In this document: one piece after another, positions 1 to 7,888 of the stretch
Position numbering within the stretch: the stretch's first letter is position 1
Layout of the letters: the number at the start of each line of letters is the position of its first letter
Assembly (NCBI GenBank): GCA_017501355.1
Contig: JAFVXA010000061.1
Span: 1 to 58,744 of the forward strand
Direction of reading: 5' to 3'
Length of the DNA stretch: 58,744 bases
Source: Oscillospiraceae bacterium
GTDB taxonomy: Bacteria > Bacillota > Clostridia > Oscillospirales > Oscillospiraceae
Notes under the pieces: model-generated
The model's input: the letters and a program-made list of their open reading frames with translations, nothing else
Database searches by the model: none
What the model was told of the DNA's origin: nothing
Position numbers and translations under genes: made by a program

Positions 1-72
1 ATTAAAAATTGAAAGGAGGGGCTTGAGAAAGGCAGGGAACAAATTAAACAAAGGTTTTAAAGGCATATCCTC

Positions 73-102
73 AATTGAACAAAATAAAAATTTTGTTCAA
101 TT
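73..102. repeat. Perfect 13-bp inverted repeat
   Basis: Arms at 73-85 and 90-102 are exact reverse complements (aattgaacaaaat) around a four-A loop. The arms are very AT-rich. It may be a protein-binding palindrome or a weak terminator for a gene beyond the left edge. No gene is visible between the window start and 229. Confidence 0.5.
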
Positions 103-170
103 AAGGGGAGGGGTAAACAGGAAAAGCGCGCAAAAATGCGCTTTCATCTGCCGGAAGTTTTTGCGCATAA

Positions 171-213
171 TGAAAAGTACCACCAACGCTCATGTCATTG
201 GTGGTACTTTTCA
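171..213. terminator. Terminator after the first chemoreceptor gene
   Basis: Arms at 171-186 and 198-213 are a perfect 16-bp inverted repeat with an 11-nt loop. It lies 17 nt beyond the stop codon of the minus-strand chemoreceptor gene. The arm ends in TTTTCA on the minus strand, so it fits an intrinsic terminator. Confidence 0.75.
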
Positions 214-229
214 TATGATTCTGTTTTAC

Positions 230-1963
230 TCAGCGATATCCGTATGCGTCTGCCTGGCGCAGCTTAAACTGCTCCAGCATGCCGCTGAGCATGGTTGCCT
301 GTCCGGACAGCTCCTGACTGGATGCGGCGCTTTCCTCTGCTGTGGACGATGTGCTGTTGACAACGCCGGAGATCACCTCAATGCTCTGGCTGATCTGCAC
401 CACAGCGGTTGCCTGACCGGCAGCGGCATCGGCGATCTGACCTGCCAGATCGGATGCCTTGCGGGAGTCGTTCACAACGCCTGCCAGCGTATCTGCGGTG
501 TCGGCAAGCACTTTGGTACCGTTGTTGACGGCACTGACGGTGCTTTCGATCAGCTCAGTGGTGTTCTTAGCGGCTTCTGCGGATTTGGCTGCAAGGTTGC
601 GCACCTCATCTGCCACCACCGCAAAGCCCTTGCCGGCAGCGCCTGCGCGGGCGGCTTCCACGGCGGCGTTCAGCGCGAGAATATTGGTCTGGAATGCGAT
701 GTCGTCAATGGTCTTGATGATGCGATTGATCTGAGAGGATTTATCGGTGATGTCAGCCATCGCTGCCATCATCTTTTCCATGTGTACGCTGCACATTTCT
801 GCCTGATCCGAGGTAGAACGGGTACTTTCCATGGCGCTGTTGGCGTTTGCGGCAGTCATGTTGATCTGCTGAGAGATATCAGCAACGGCGGAAGAAAGCT
901 CCTCCACAGAGGCTGCCTGTTCGCTGGCACCCTGTGCAAGGGTCTGTGCGCCGGAAGCGATCTGGACGGCACCGCTGTTGACCTGCTCGGCGGCTTGATT
1001 GATGCTGCCAAGCGTGCTGTTCAGATGGGACAGAATATAGGTCATGGATTCCCGGATGGAAGCAAAATCACCGCGAAATTCCGTGATGGAGCTTTCCTCG
1101 ATGGAAAGATCTCCGTTCGCCATACGATGCAGCGTGTCACTGATCTCGGTAATATAGCTATGGAGGAACTGCATGGTCTCGCGCATGGACGCCGCAAGGT
1201 TTCCAAGCTCGTCATTGGATTCGTATGTAATGCTATCCGCTGCAGAAAGGTTACCTTCCTTCATTTGTTCGGATGCAGCCATCAGCTGCGTGACCGGCAG
1301 ACGGACGGAGTCGCTGACGATGTGCGTCAAAAGTGTACCGATGATCAGACAGACCACGATCAGCACGAGGATCACAAGGACACCGCCGTTGCTGACGGTA
1401 CGCGAATACACACAATAATCGTCGGCAGCCTGATAGATCGCACTCTTGAGCTCATCGGCAGCTGCAGTGATACGGCTGAGACTGACGCGGTAATCTTCCA
1501 TATACAGCGTATCAGCCTCGGCAAATTCGCCGTTTTTCAGATACTGCAGGATGCGAGTGCGAACGGGTTCGCTCTCGTTGAACATCTGCTCCAGCTGTTC
1601 GCTCAGCGTAAAGACGGCATCTGTCTCACAGAAGTTTCCTAAATGGGTATCCAGCGTTTCAAAAGCAGTCTGAATGGCAGCAATGTTTTCGTTTACGGAC
1701 GCTTCCATCTGACTGTAATAGTCAGTGCTGCCCTCTGAAATGGTACCGAGGATATCGCGGTCAATGTCGGAAGTTGCGTACATCAGATCAGCGGCAGCGT
1801 CAAAGCAGCCCATTGCATCCTCGTGGAGTGTGGTGAGATTGACAATGAGACCTGCAACGCCATACAGCGCAAGTGCAGAGCAAAGCACTGCCAGAACCGC
1901 GATCGTGCCGTGAGAAGTGATCATTTTCAGGCGAATACGGAAATTCTTCAAAGCTCGTTTCAT
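230..1963 (-). CDS. Methyl-accepting chemotaxis protein (chemoreceptor)
   Basis: A 577-residue transmembrane chemoreceptor that should signal to a CheA/CheW array. The first membrane segment is near residues 19-41 and an extracytoplasmic helical sensor (4HB-like) follows to about 190. A second membrane segment lies at 194-216, then a HAMP linker at about 217-270. The hallmark signalling hairpin is near 420-460 and contains [20 protein letters not shown] and [16 protein letters not shown]. The ligand cannot be told. There is no C-terminal pentapeptide tether for CheR. The start chosen is the ATG at 1961-1963, preceded by GGGAGG; a longer open frame extends to 2239 but would run into the TetR gene. 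It is the last gene of the strand group, after tetR. Its signalling tip is nearly identical to that of the chemoreceptor at 29304-31082. Confidence 0.95.
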   Translation of the reverse strand: MKRALKNFRIRLKMITSHGTIAVLAVLCSALALYGVAGLIVNLTTLHEDAMGCFDAAADLMYATSDIDRDILGTISEGSTDYYSQMEASVNENIAAIQTAFETLDTHLGNFCETDAVFTLSEQLEQMFNESEPVRTRILQYLKNGEFAEADTLYMEDYRVSLSRITAAADELKSAIYQAADDYCVYSRTVSNGGVLVILVLIVVCLIIGTLLTHIVSDSVRLPVTQLMAASEQMKEGNLSAADSITYESNDELGNLAASMRETMQFLHSYITEISDTLHRMANGDLSIEESSITEFRGDFASIRESMTYILSHLNSTLGSINQAAEQVNSGAVQIASGAQTLAQGASEQAASVEELSSAVADISQQINMTAANANSAMESTRSTSDQAEMCSVHMEKMMAAMADITDKSSQINRIIKTIDDIAFQTNILALNAAVEAARAGAAGKGFAVVADEVRNLAAKSAEAAKNTTELIESTVSAVNNGTKVLADTADTLAGVVNDSRKASDLAGQIADAAAGQATAVVQISQSIEVISGVVNSTSSTAEESAASSQELSGQATMLSGMLEQFKLRQADAYGYR

Positions 1964-1986
1964 TGCCCTGTCCTCCCAAAGCGCAT
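1960..1986 (-). CDS. Possible 8-codon leader peptide before the chemoreceptor
   Basis: Reads MRFGRTGQ and then TGA. An AGGAGG lies 8 nt before its ATG (1984-1986). Its TGA overlaps the ATG of the chemoreceptor gene (ATGA at 1960-1963). The layout suggests translational coupling or a leader peptide. The coding assignment is an inference from ribosome-site quality and overlap only; it is too short for compositional support. Confidence 0.35.
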   Translation of the reverse strand: MRFGRTGQ

Positions 1987-2031
1987 TGTCGTTTCCTCCT
2001 GTAAAGTTATATAAATTTGAATTGTGCGTGT

Positions 2032-2682
2032 TTACATGGGAATATCCTTGACTCTCATGCCGTTGAACATACCGCCGGAATCCTTCTCCGGCTTGTTGAG
2101 CAGACCGTCGTATCTGCCGCTCTTGATGACGATCATCATACCGACAAATGCCTGCCCAAGGCGGACGGCAACTTCCTCCTCGTTGAATTGGCATACCCGC
2201 ATGGCGCACATAGCGCCAAGTCCGAAGGTGTACAGCCACATAGCTTCAAACAGACGACGGGCATCCTCTTCGCTGACCTCATAATCCCGCTGAAGCAGTC
2301 TGATGCATTTTTTGCCCACATCGCCGAGATCGTGGAAGGTGCTTTCAAAGCCCTGTTCGCCCGTATGCGCCTGCATAAACAGGAGCTTGAACATTTCGGG
2401 CTGGTTGATGGCATAGCGAACGGTGAGCATACCGACCCGCTTGAACGCAGGCGTATAGCTCTCGATATCGGAGAATTGCTTCTCAAATTCCGTGTAGCAA
2501 AGCGCTCTTGCCGCCTCTTTTACCTCGTCCATGTTGCGGAATACGGTAAAGATCGGCGTGGAGGAAACACCCAGTCGCTTTCCGAGCTCGCGGGCTGTCA
2601 GCGCTTCGACACCTTCCTCCTTGATCAGGGTCAGTGCCATGACGGTGATTTCTTCTTTGGTCAGTTTTGGCTTCGGCGGCAT
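2032..2682 (-). CDS. TetR/AcrR-family transcriptional regulator
   Basis: A 216-residue protein with an N-terminal TetR-type helix-turn-helix (about residues 8-55, including ALTARELGKRLGVSSTPIF) followed by an all-helical ligand and dimer domain. The family normally represses its own gene and a neighbouring efflux or enzyme gene. The nearest downstream gene on the strand is the chemoreceptor, 68 nt away, so that gene may be in the regulon. The ATG at 2680-2682 follows an AAGGATGTGACAAT leader. A perfect palindrome sits just downstream of its own promoter, as expected for autoregulation. The effector is unknown. Confidence 0.85.
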   Translation of the reverse strand: MPPKPKLTKEEITVMALTLIKEEGVEALTARELGKRLGVSSTPIFTVFRNMDEVKEAARALCYTEFEKQFSDIESYTPAFKRVGMLTVRYAINQPEMFKLLFMQAHTGEQGFESTFHDLGDVGKKCIRLLQRDYEVSEEDARRLFEAMWLYTFGLGAMCAMRVCQFNEEEVAVRLGQAFVGMMIVIKSGRYDGLLNKPEKDSGGMFNGMRVKDIPM

Positions 2683-2708
2683 ATTGTCACATCCTTAATA
2701 CGTTGTTT

Positions 2709-2723
2709 TATAACGCTGTTATA
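2709..2723. promoter_or_regulatory. Candidate TetR operator
   Basis: The 15-bp palindrome TATAAC-GCT-GTTATA lies between the predicted -10 of the tetR promoter and the tetR start codon. Its position and perfect symmetry fit a repressor site for the adjacent TetR protein. Binding is inferred. Confidence 0.5.
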
Positions 2724-2729
2724 TTTATT

Positions 2730-2758
2730 AGTAAAGCACGTTTTTGAGTGCTTGTCAA
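2730..2758 (-). promoter_or_regulatory. Sigma-A promoter of the tetR gene
   Basis: A perfect -35 TTGACA (2753-2758) lies 17 nt from a -10 TTTACT (2730-2735), reading on the minus strand. The spacer carries a GCAC/GTGC inverted repeat. Confidence 0.65.
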
Positions 2759-2808
2759 TTCCATTTCTACAATTTGTCAAAAAATTATCAAAACATTTCA
2801 TCAAATAA

Positions 2809-2842
2809 ACCGCTGACATAGCTTAAAAAACCTGTCAGCGGT
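2809..2842. terminator. Hairpin after the amidase-like gene
   Basis: Arms 2809-2818 and 2833-2842 form a perfect 10-bp stem (accgctgaca) 30 nt beyond the stop of the minus-strand amidase-like gene. The T-tract is weak, so termination strength is uncertain. Confidence 0.5.
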
Positions 2843-2872
2843 GTCTGTTTGGTCGCAAAATGCAGAAAACGC

Positions 2873-3406
2873 TCAATTCTGTGGCTCTCGAAATCCGGCA
2901 ATCTCCCGATAAACCCCTTCCAGATGGAGAAAACGAATTTTTTGAAAATCGTAGCTGTCCAGCGGACGATCCAGTGCGTCGTAGCTGTGGGCTGCAATCA
3001 GAATATCGCCGAGAGTTTTGGGTTCTCTTGCGAAAACCACCACGGGTGTATGCTGATAGTTCTCGCCGTTGAAGGAAAGCTGCACCAGATCTCCGGGACG
3101 GATCTCTTCAAGCTCCACTTCCCTTGCGACGGGACCGATGGAGCGATCTGCACGGGTCAAAAAATTATACAGATATGTCACGCCCGTCCAGGACGCAGAT
3201 TTCTGGTTGGAATCAATGTAATACCAGCCGAACGGGTCGCTGTAATTCATCACTCCGCCCCCTGCATAGAGGCACTGTGAAGCAAAATTCGTACAATCTC
3301 CGCCGATTTTTTCATAATCATAAAAGGCGGGATTCCGTCCGTAAGCCCAGCGGCGGGCATAGCGCACGGCGCTGCGCCGCTCATAGGGAAACAGCAATAA
3401 TGACAA
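2873..3406 (-). CDS. Amidase-fold (Amidase_6-like) protein
   Basis: About 177 residues. The sequence carries YDYEKIGGDCTNFASQCLYA, the nucleophile region of the papain-like Amidase_6 domain, with Cys in GGDCTNFASQ. A later H in NYQHTPVVV and an acidic residue in AHSYDALD could complete the active site. Such domains occur in Clostridia as small cell-wall or spore-associated hydrolases, but the substrate is unknown. There is no clear signal peptide. The open frame reaches back to a GTG at 3415, but GGGAGG sits only 1 nt before that GTG and 8 nt before the TTG at 3404-3406, so the TTG is preferred. The gene is transcribed alone, downstream of the metal-efflux pair. Confidence 0.75.
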   Translation of the reverse strand: MSLLLFPYERRSAVRYARRWAYGRNPAFYDYEKIGGDCTNFASQCLYAGGGVMNYSDPFGWYYIDSNQKSASWTGVTYLYNFLTRADRSIGPVAREVELEEIRPGDLVQLSFNGENYQHTPVVVFAREPKTLGDILIAAHSYDALDRPLDSYDFQKIRFLHLEGVYREIAGFREPQN

Positions 3407-3457
3407 ACCGATCACCCTCCCCTACAGTGTATGTCGGAGAAGATGATCGGTTTCATT

Positions 3458-5533
3458 TCAGATGTGGGAGGCGCGCAGAGAGTTCAGCACTGCCAGCAGG
3501 CAAACGCCTACATCGGCGAACACAGCGACCCAGAGCCCCACCTGTCCCAGCGTTGCCAACAGCATCACCGCAAGCTTAACAGCAAGGGCAAATATGATAT
3601 TCTGCTTTGCCACACGCCCGGTTTTTCGTGCGATGCGGATGGCGAGGGGAATCTTGCTCAGCGCATCACCCATGATGACCACGTCTGCGGCTTCCATGGC
3701 GGCATCTGTACCGAGCCCGCCCATGGCAACGCCTACATCGGCAAGAGAAAGGACTGGTGCATCGTTGATGCCATCGCCTGCGTAAAGGATTGTTCCTTTG
3801 CGGGATTCATCGCTGCAGAGACGCTCCATCTCAGCGACTTTGTCTGCGGGAAGCAGCCTGCCGTGTGCATCCGTCATACCGAGCTCTGCCTGCAGGGACA
3901 AGACGGCATCCTCCCGGTCACCGCTGAGGAGAACCGTATGGCTTACACCCAGTTCTTTCAGCTCGGCAAGGCTTGCTGCCGCGTCCGCTTTTGCCTGATC
4001 CCGCAGCAGGAGCGTGCCCACAAAGCTGCCGTCATATCCCACCAGTACGGCAGTGCCCTTGGCAGAATAGTCCTTTGGCAGGACGATACCGTTGTCAGTC
4101 AGTAGCTTCTCCTTTCCCACCAGCAGGCATTTGCCGTCAAGCAGGCAGCTTACGCCGCTGCCTGCGATTTCGCTCTGCTGCGAAAGACGTTCATGCAGAA
4201 TGTCCCCTGCATAAGCTGCAAGAATGCTCTTGGCAAGAGGATGAGTAGACGCGCTTTCGCCGTAAGCCGCCAGCTCCAGCAGTGCATCAGCAGTGTGCCC
4301 CTCTGCCGCAAGGAGCTCGGTGACGGCGAAGCGTCCCTCCGTCAGCGTACCTGTTTTGTCAAACGCGGCAGTTTCCACCCTGGCAAGCACATCCAGATAG
4401 TTGCCGCCCTTCACAAGAACACCGTTGCGGGAGGCACAGCCAAGTCCCGCAAAATAGGTCAACGGCACAGAGATGACCAATGCACAGGGGCAGGAAACCA
4501 CCAGAAAATCCAGCGCACGGTAAATGTAATCCCCCCATGTGCCAATGCCGAGCAAAGGCGGCAGCACGGCAAGCAGCGCTGCGACGCCAACCACAATGGG
4601 GGTGTAAATGCGGGCAAAGCGAGTGATAAACTGCTCCGTACGGGCTTTTTTCTCGGATGCCTCCTCTACCAGATGCAGGATACGGCTGGCGGCAGAATCA
4701 GAAAACTCCTTTTCCACCCGCAGGCGCAGTACAGCGCTGAGATTCACGCAGCCTGCAAGAACCGTATCGCCGATTTCGACCTCTACGGGCAGGGATTCGC
4801 CCGTCAGTGCTGCCTGGTCTACGGTGCTTGTACCTTCCAGTACCACGCCGTCAAGGGGAATGCGCTCGCCGGGATGCACCTCAATGATGGTACCGACTGC
4901 GACTTCCTTCGCCGCAAGTTCCGTCAGTTTGCCGTTTTGCAGCACTCTTGCGCTGTCGGGACGCACATTCATCAATGCTTTGATGGAACGGCGGGAAGAA
5001 TCCACTGCCTTTCCCTGCAGATATTCTCCGAGCTGATACAGCACCATCACGGCTGCCGCTTCCTGCCATTGACCAAGGCACAGCGCACCGAGAGATGCCA
5101 CCGCCATCAGAAAACACTCGTCAAATACTCTGCCGTGCAGAATGTTCTCCCCAGCCTCCTTCAGCACGGAAATGCCGGTCAGCAGGTAGGCTGCGCCGGG
5201 AAGTACATAGCGCAGCAAATGATCCTGCGGCAGGAAAAAGCTTGCGAGCAGGAGCGCAGCAGAGATCCCAATGCGCGGCAGCAGGTATTTCCCACCGCCG
5301 TGGGAATGACCGCAGCCGCAACCGCAGCCGTGGCTTTCCTCGTGGCTGTGACAGGAGCAGCTCCCATGCTGCTCGTGATGATCGAGATGATCGTGATGAC
5401 AACCGCAACTGCTGTGGTCACTGCGGTGTTCCTCGTGGCAGCCGCAGGCGGAATGCTCTTCGTGATCGTGGCAAGTGCAGCTTGTACTCTCCGCGGCGGC
5501 GTGACAGCCGCACTGCTTGTTTTTGCAGCTCAT
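3458..5533 (-). CDS. Zn/Cd/Pb-type P1B ATPase (heavy-metal efflux pump)
   Basis: A 691-residue heavy-metal-transporting P-type ATPase. The first 82 residues are exceptionally rich in His and Cys (repeated CHDH, CGCH, HSH), so they form a metal-binding tail in place of the usual ferredoxin-like HMA domain. TGES is at 244-247 (actuator), the transmembrane metal-site motif SCPCAL at about 347-352, the phosphorylated DKTGT at 392-396, the HP motif (STHPLAKS) later, and GDGINDAP in the hinge. The last membrane segments contain the paired Lys (AVKLAV) and Asp (VFADVG) found in Zn/Cd/Pb exporters rather than copper pumps. Its start overlaps the stop of the regulator gene by 4 nt (ATGA), so the two are translationally coupled. 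Role: export of Zn2+, Cd2+ or Pb2+. Confidence 0.95.
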   Translation of the reverse strand: MSCKNKQCGCHAAAESTSCTCHDHEEHSACGCHEEHRSDHSSCGCHHDHLDHHEQHGSCSCHSHEESHGCGCGCGHSHGGGKYLLPRIGISAALLLASFFLPQDHLLRYVLPGAAYLLTGISVLKEAGENILHGRVFDECFLMAVASLGALCLGQWQEAAAVMVLYQLGEYLQGKAVDSSRRSIKALMNVRPDSARVLQNGKLTELAAKEVAVGTIIEVHPGERIPLDGVVLEGTSTVDQAALTGESLPVEVEIGDTVLAGCVNLSAVLRLRVEKEFSDSAASRILHLVEEASEKKARTEQFITRFARIYTPIVVGVAALLAVLPPLLGIGTWGDYIYRALDFLVVSCPCALVISVPLTYFAGLGCASRNGVLVKGGNYLDVLARVETAAFDKTGTLTEGRFAVTELLAAEGHTADALLELAAYGESASTHPLAKSILAAYAGDILHERLSQQSEIAGSGVSCLLDGKCLLVGKEKLLTDNGIVLPKDYSAKGTAVLVGYDGSFVGTLLLRDQAKADAAASLAELKELGVSHTVLLSGDREDAVLSLQAELGMTDAHGRLLPADKVAEMERLCSDESRKGTILYAGDGINDAPVLSLADVGVAMGGLGTDAAMEAADVVIMGDALSKIPLAIRIARKTGRVAKQNIIFALAVKLAVMLLATLGQVGLWVAVFADVGVCLLAVLNSLRASHI

Positions 5534-5895
5534 ACTTCCTCCTCCGACACATGGGTGAATGCCATGGCAAAAATCGCCTGAATATGCTGATCGTCAAGAG
5601 AATAATACACTTCTCTCCCCTGCTTGCGACAGCGTACCAGACGCACCGCCTTGAGCAGGCGAAGCTGGTGGCTGATGGCAGACTGGTTCATGCCGAGCAG
5701 CGCCGCGAGATCGCATACGCAAAGCTCCTCCATGCTCAGCGCACAGAGAATACGCGCTCTGGTCTTGTCGCCGAACATTTTAAACAGCTCAGCAACGTCC
5801 TCCAGCTTGCGATCCTCCGGCATACGGTGCCCCAAACGATCAACCACATCTTCGTGGATATGATCCACTTCACAGCACAGATCCTGCGTGTTCAT
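5530..5895 (-). CDS. ArsR/SmtB-family metal-sensing repressor (CadC/CzrA-like)
   Basis: A 121-residue winged-helix repressor. It carries ELCVCD on the helix-3 metal site together with a Cys pair near the N-terminus (DLCCEV), as in CadC. It also carries an intact helix-5 zinc site of the SmtB/CzrA type, DxH, ten residues, then HxxE, inside DDQHIQAIFAMAFTHVSE. The DNA-reading helix is MNQSAISHQLRLLK. Metal binding should release it from the palindrome just upstream and turn on the efflux ATPase. The ATG at 5893-5895 follows AGGAGG. It is the first gene of a two-gene operon. Confidence 0.93.
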   Translation of the reverse strand: MNTQDLCCEVDHIHEDVVDRLGHRMPEDRKLEDVAELFKMFGDKTRARILCALSMEELCVCDLAALLGMNQSAISHQLRLLKAVRLVRCRKQGREVYYSLDDQHIQAIFAMAFTHVSEEEV

Positions 5896-5910
5896 TTCTG
5901 TTTCCTCCTG

Positions 5911-5940
5911 TGAATATATGATTATTTGTTCATATATTCA
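5911..5940. promoter_or_regulatory. Operator of the metal-efflux operon
   Basis: Perfect inverted repeat tgaatatatga (5911-5921) and tcatatattca (5930-5940) with an 8-nt AT-rich spacer. It lies between the -10 element and the ribosome site of the ArsR-type gene. Size and composition match SmtB/CadC-type operators. Confidence 0.8.
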
Positions 5941-5968
5941 AGATAGCACGCACATCATTTTTTGTCAA
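5940..5968 (-). promoter_or_regulatory. Promoter of the metal-efflux operon
   Basis: -35 TTGACA (5963-5968), 17-nt spacer, -10 TATCTT (5940-5945) on the minus strand. The -10 touches the operator, so bound repressor should block RNA polymerase. Confidence 0.75.
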
Positions 5969-6010
5969 TGTCACATTTTGTGTTTTTCAAAAAACTTCTG
6001 CTGATAAACA

Positions 6011-6039
6011 TTGACTTTACAGGTCAAATTGAGTACTCT
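6011..6039 (+). promoter_or_regulatory. Promoter of the transketolase operon
   Basis: -35 TTGACT (6011-6016), 17-nt spacer, -10 TACTCT (6034-6039). The -35 region is part of a short inverted repeat, TTGAC...GTCAA. The GGGAGG ribosome site is at 6063-6068. Confidence 0.55.
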
Positions 6040-6076
6040 AATTACATAAGTTCTCTTAGATTGGGAGGTAATTTCA

Positions 6077-6886
6077 ATGAATTTCGATGAGCTCAGATCC
6101 GTTTGTACGCAGATGCGTCGGGACATCATCAATATGACTGCGAACGCAGGCAGCGGTCATCCCGGCGGCTCTCTCTCCTCTGTTGAGCTGATGGCGAGCG
6201 TTTTCTGCAACCGTATGAACGTGGATCCTCAGGATCCCCATAACCCCGACCGCGATCGTTTTGTGCTGAGCAAGGGTCATGCTGCTCCCTGCTACTATGC
6301 CGCTCTCGCTGCAAAGGGTTTCATTTCCCGTGACGAGTACGCTGATTTCCGTCAGCTGCACAGCCGCCTGCAGGGTCACCCCGATGCCAAGAAGATCCCC
6401 GGCGTGGATGCTTCCACCGGTTCTCTCGGTCAGGGCTGCTCCATCGCAGTCGGTATGGCTCTCGGTGCCAAGCATCAGGGCAAGAACTTCAAGGTCTATA
6501 CCATCCTCGGCGATGGTGAGTGCCAGGAAGGTCAGATCTGGGAATCCCTGATGTCCGCAGCTCACTACAAGCTGGACAACCTCACCGTGATCGTGGACAA
6601 CAATGGTCTGCAGATCGACGGCAGCAACGACGAGGTCATGTCTCTGGGCGATCTTGCCGCAAAGCTGGCAGCTTTCGGCTTTGAGGTGTTTGAGCTGGAG
6701 GACGGCAACGACCTTGAGAGCATTGCAAAGGCTCTGGATGCCGAAGTCGTTGGTCGCCCCAAGTGCATTCTGGCACACACCGTTAAGGGCAAGGGCATCT
6801 CCTTCATGGAGAATCAGGTTGGCTGGCACGGCAAGGCTCCGAACGAGGAACAGCGCGCAGCCGCATTGGCAGAACTGGAGGGTTAA
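6077..6886 (+). CDS. Transketolase, N-terminal (TPP-binding) subunit
   Basis: 269 residues, the length of the N-terminal half of a split transketolase. The thiamine diphosphate motif GDGECQEGQ...NN is complete, and the conserved GSGHPGGSLS and KGHAAP loops are present. With the next gene it forms the enzyme that moves two-carbon units between sugar phosphates in the non-oxidative pentose phosphate pathway. It is cytoplasmic. The ATG follows GGGAGG by 8 nt. The next start codon is only 3 nt away, so the subunits are co-translated. Codon use is strongly biased, suggesting high expression. Confidence 0.96.
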   Translation: MNFDELRSVCTQMRRDIINMTANAGSGHPGGSLSSVELMASVFCNRMNVDPQDPHNPDRDRFVLSKGHAAPCYYAALAAKGFISRDEYADFRQLHSRLQGHPDAKKIPGVDASTGSLGQGCSIAVGMALGAKHQGKNFKVYTILGDGECQEGQIWESLMSAAHYKLDNLTVIVDNNGLQIDGSNDEVMSLGDLAAKLAAFGFEVFELEDGNDLESIAKALDAEVVGRPKCILAHTVKGKGISFMENQVGWHGKAPNEEQRAAALAELEG

Positions 6887-6889
6887 ACA

Positions 6890-7822
6890 ATGAGTGAAAA
6901 GATCGCAACCCGCGCCGCATACGGCGAAGCTCTGGTGGAACTGGGCAAGCAGAACGACAAGGTCGTTGTTCTGGACGCAGACCTGGCTCACGCCACGATG
7001 ACTGTTACCTTCCAGAAGGCATTCCCCGATCGTCATTACAATGCAGGTATTGCAGAGGCAAACATGGTGGGCATGGCAGCAGGTCTTTCCACCACCGGTC
7101 TTGTTCCCTTCTGCTCTACCTTCGCTATGTTTGCTGCTGGTCGTGCCTACGAGCAGATCCGCAACAGCATCGCATATCCCAAGTTCAACGTGAAGGTTGC
7201 TGCCACCCACGCAGGTGTTTCTGTGGGTGAGGACGGCGGCAGCCATCAGTGCATTGAGGATATCGCTCTCATGCGCGTGATCCCCGGCATGACCGTGGTG
7301 GTGCCCGCTGATGCCAACGAAGCAAGAGAAGCAGTATTTGCCCTTGCTGAATACGAGGGTCCCGCTTACCTCCGTCTCGCTCGTCTTGCTACCCCCGTGT
7401 TCGAGGGTGACATGGTGAAGCCCTTTGTTCTCGGCAAGGCACAGTGCCTGCGCGAGGGTAAGGATGCTGTGGTTTTTGCCTGCGGTCTGATGGTGAACGA
7501 GTCTCTGGAGGCTGCAAAGCTCCTTGCTGCTGAGGGCATTGAGCTGACCGTTGTGAATGTCAGCACCATCAAGCCCATTGATGCAGAGACTGTCACCAAG
7601 TACGCAAGCGAGACCGGAAAGGTCTTTACCGTGGAAGAGCATTCCGTCATCGGCGGTCTCGGCGATGCTGTGGCAGATGTTCTGATGGGTAAGGTCCACT
7701 GTGGCTTCCACAAGATCGGCGTGCAGGATCAGTTCGGTCAGTCCGGTAAGGCTGCCGATGTGCTGCGTGAGTATGGTCTCACCGCTGATCAGATCGCAGC
7801 CAACATCAAGGCTCATCTGTAA
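6890..7822 (+). CDS. Transketolase, C-terminal (pyrimidine-binding) subunit
   Basis: 310 residues, the partner of the preceding subunit. GIAEANMVGMAAGLS contains the catalytic glutamate that activates thiamine diphosphate, and the loop EDGGSHQCIEDIALMR follows. A C-terminal transketolase domain begins near residue 185. The split arrangement is common in Clostridia. The operon ends at a strong hairpin right after this gene. Confidence 0.96.
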   Translation: MSEKIATRAAYGEALVELGKQNDKVVVLDADLAHATMTVTFQKAFPDRHYNAGIAEANMVGMAAGLSTTGLVPFCSTFAMFAAGRAYEQIRNSIAYPKFNVKVAATHAGVSVGEDGGSHQCIEDIALMRVIPGMTVVVPADANEAREAVFALAEYEGPAYLRLARLATPVFEGDMVKPFVLGKAQCLREGKDAVVFACGLMVNESLEAAKLLAAEGIELTVVNVSTIKPIDAETVTKYASETGKVFTVEEHSVIGGLGDAVADVLMGKVHCGFHKIGVQDQFGQSGKAADVLREYGLTADQIAANIKAHL

Positions 7823-7838
7823 AATAATAACACTTTAC

Positions 7839-7869
7839 AGAAAAGAGGAGGGCTTTCCTCCTCTTTTCT
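7839..7869 (+). terminator. Terminator of the transketolase operon
   Basis: A perfect 13-bp stem (7839-7851 with 7857-7869) and a 5-nt loop. The 3' arm ends in CTTTTCT. It ends 19 nt before the start of the next gene. Confidence 0.85.
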
Positions 7870-7888
7870 TGTGGAAAGAAGCGAATCC

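Noticed and set aside
5300-5530. His/Cys codon repeats read as a DNA repeat or CRISPR-like array
   Set aside because: They are degenerate codons of one protein tail with no constant repeat length or spacers.
4193-5581. 462-residue frame opposite the metal ATPase
   Set aside because: Shadow of the His/Cys-rich tail region; no support.
6074-7816. 580-residue open frame opposite the transketolase genes
   Set aside because: It is the mirror of strong codon bias on the other strand; Cys/His-rich nonsense, no ribosome site.
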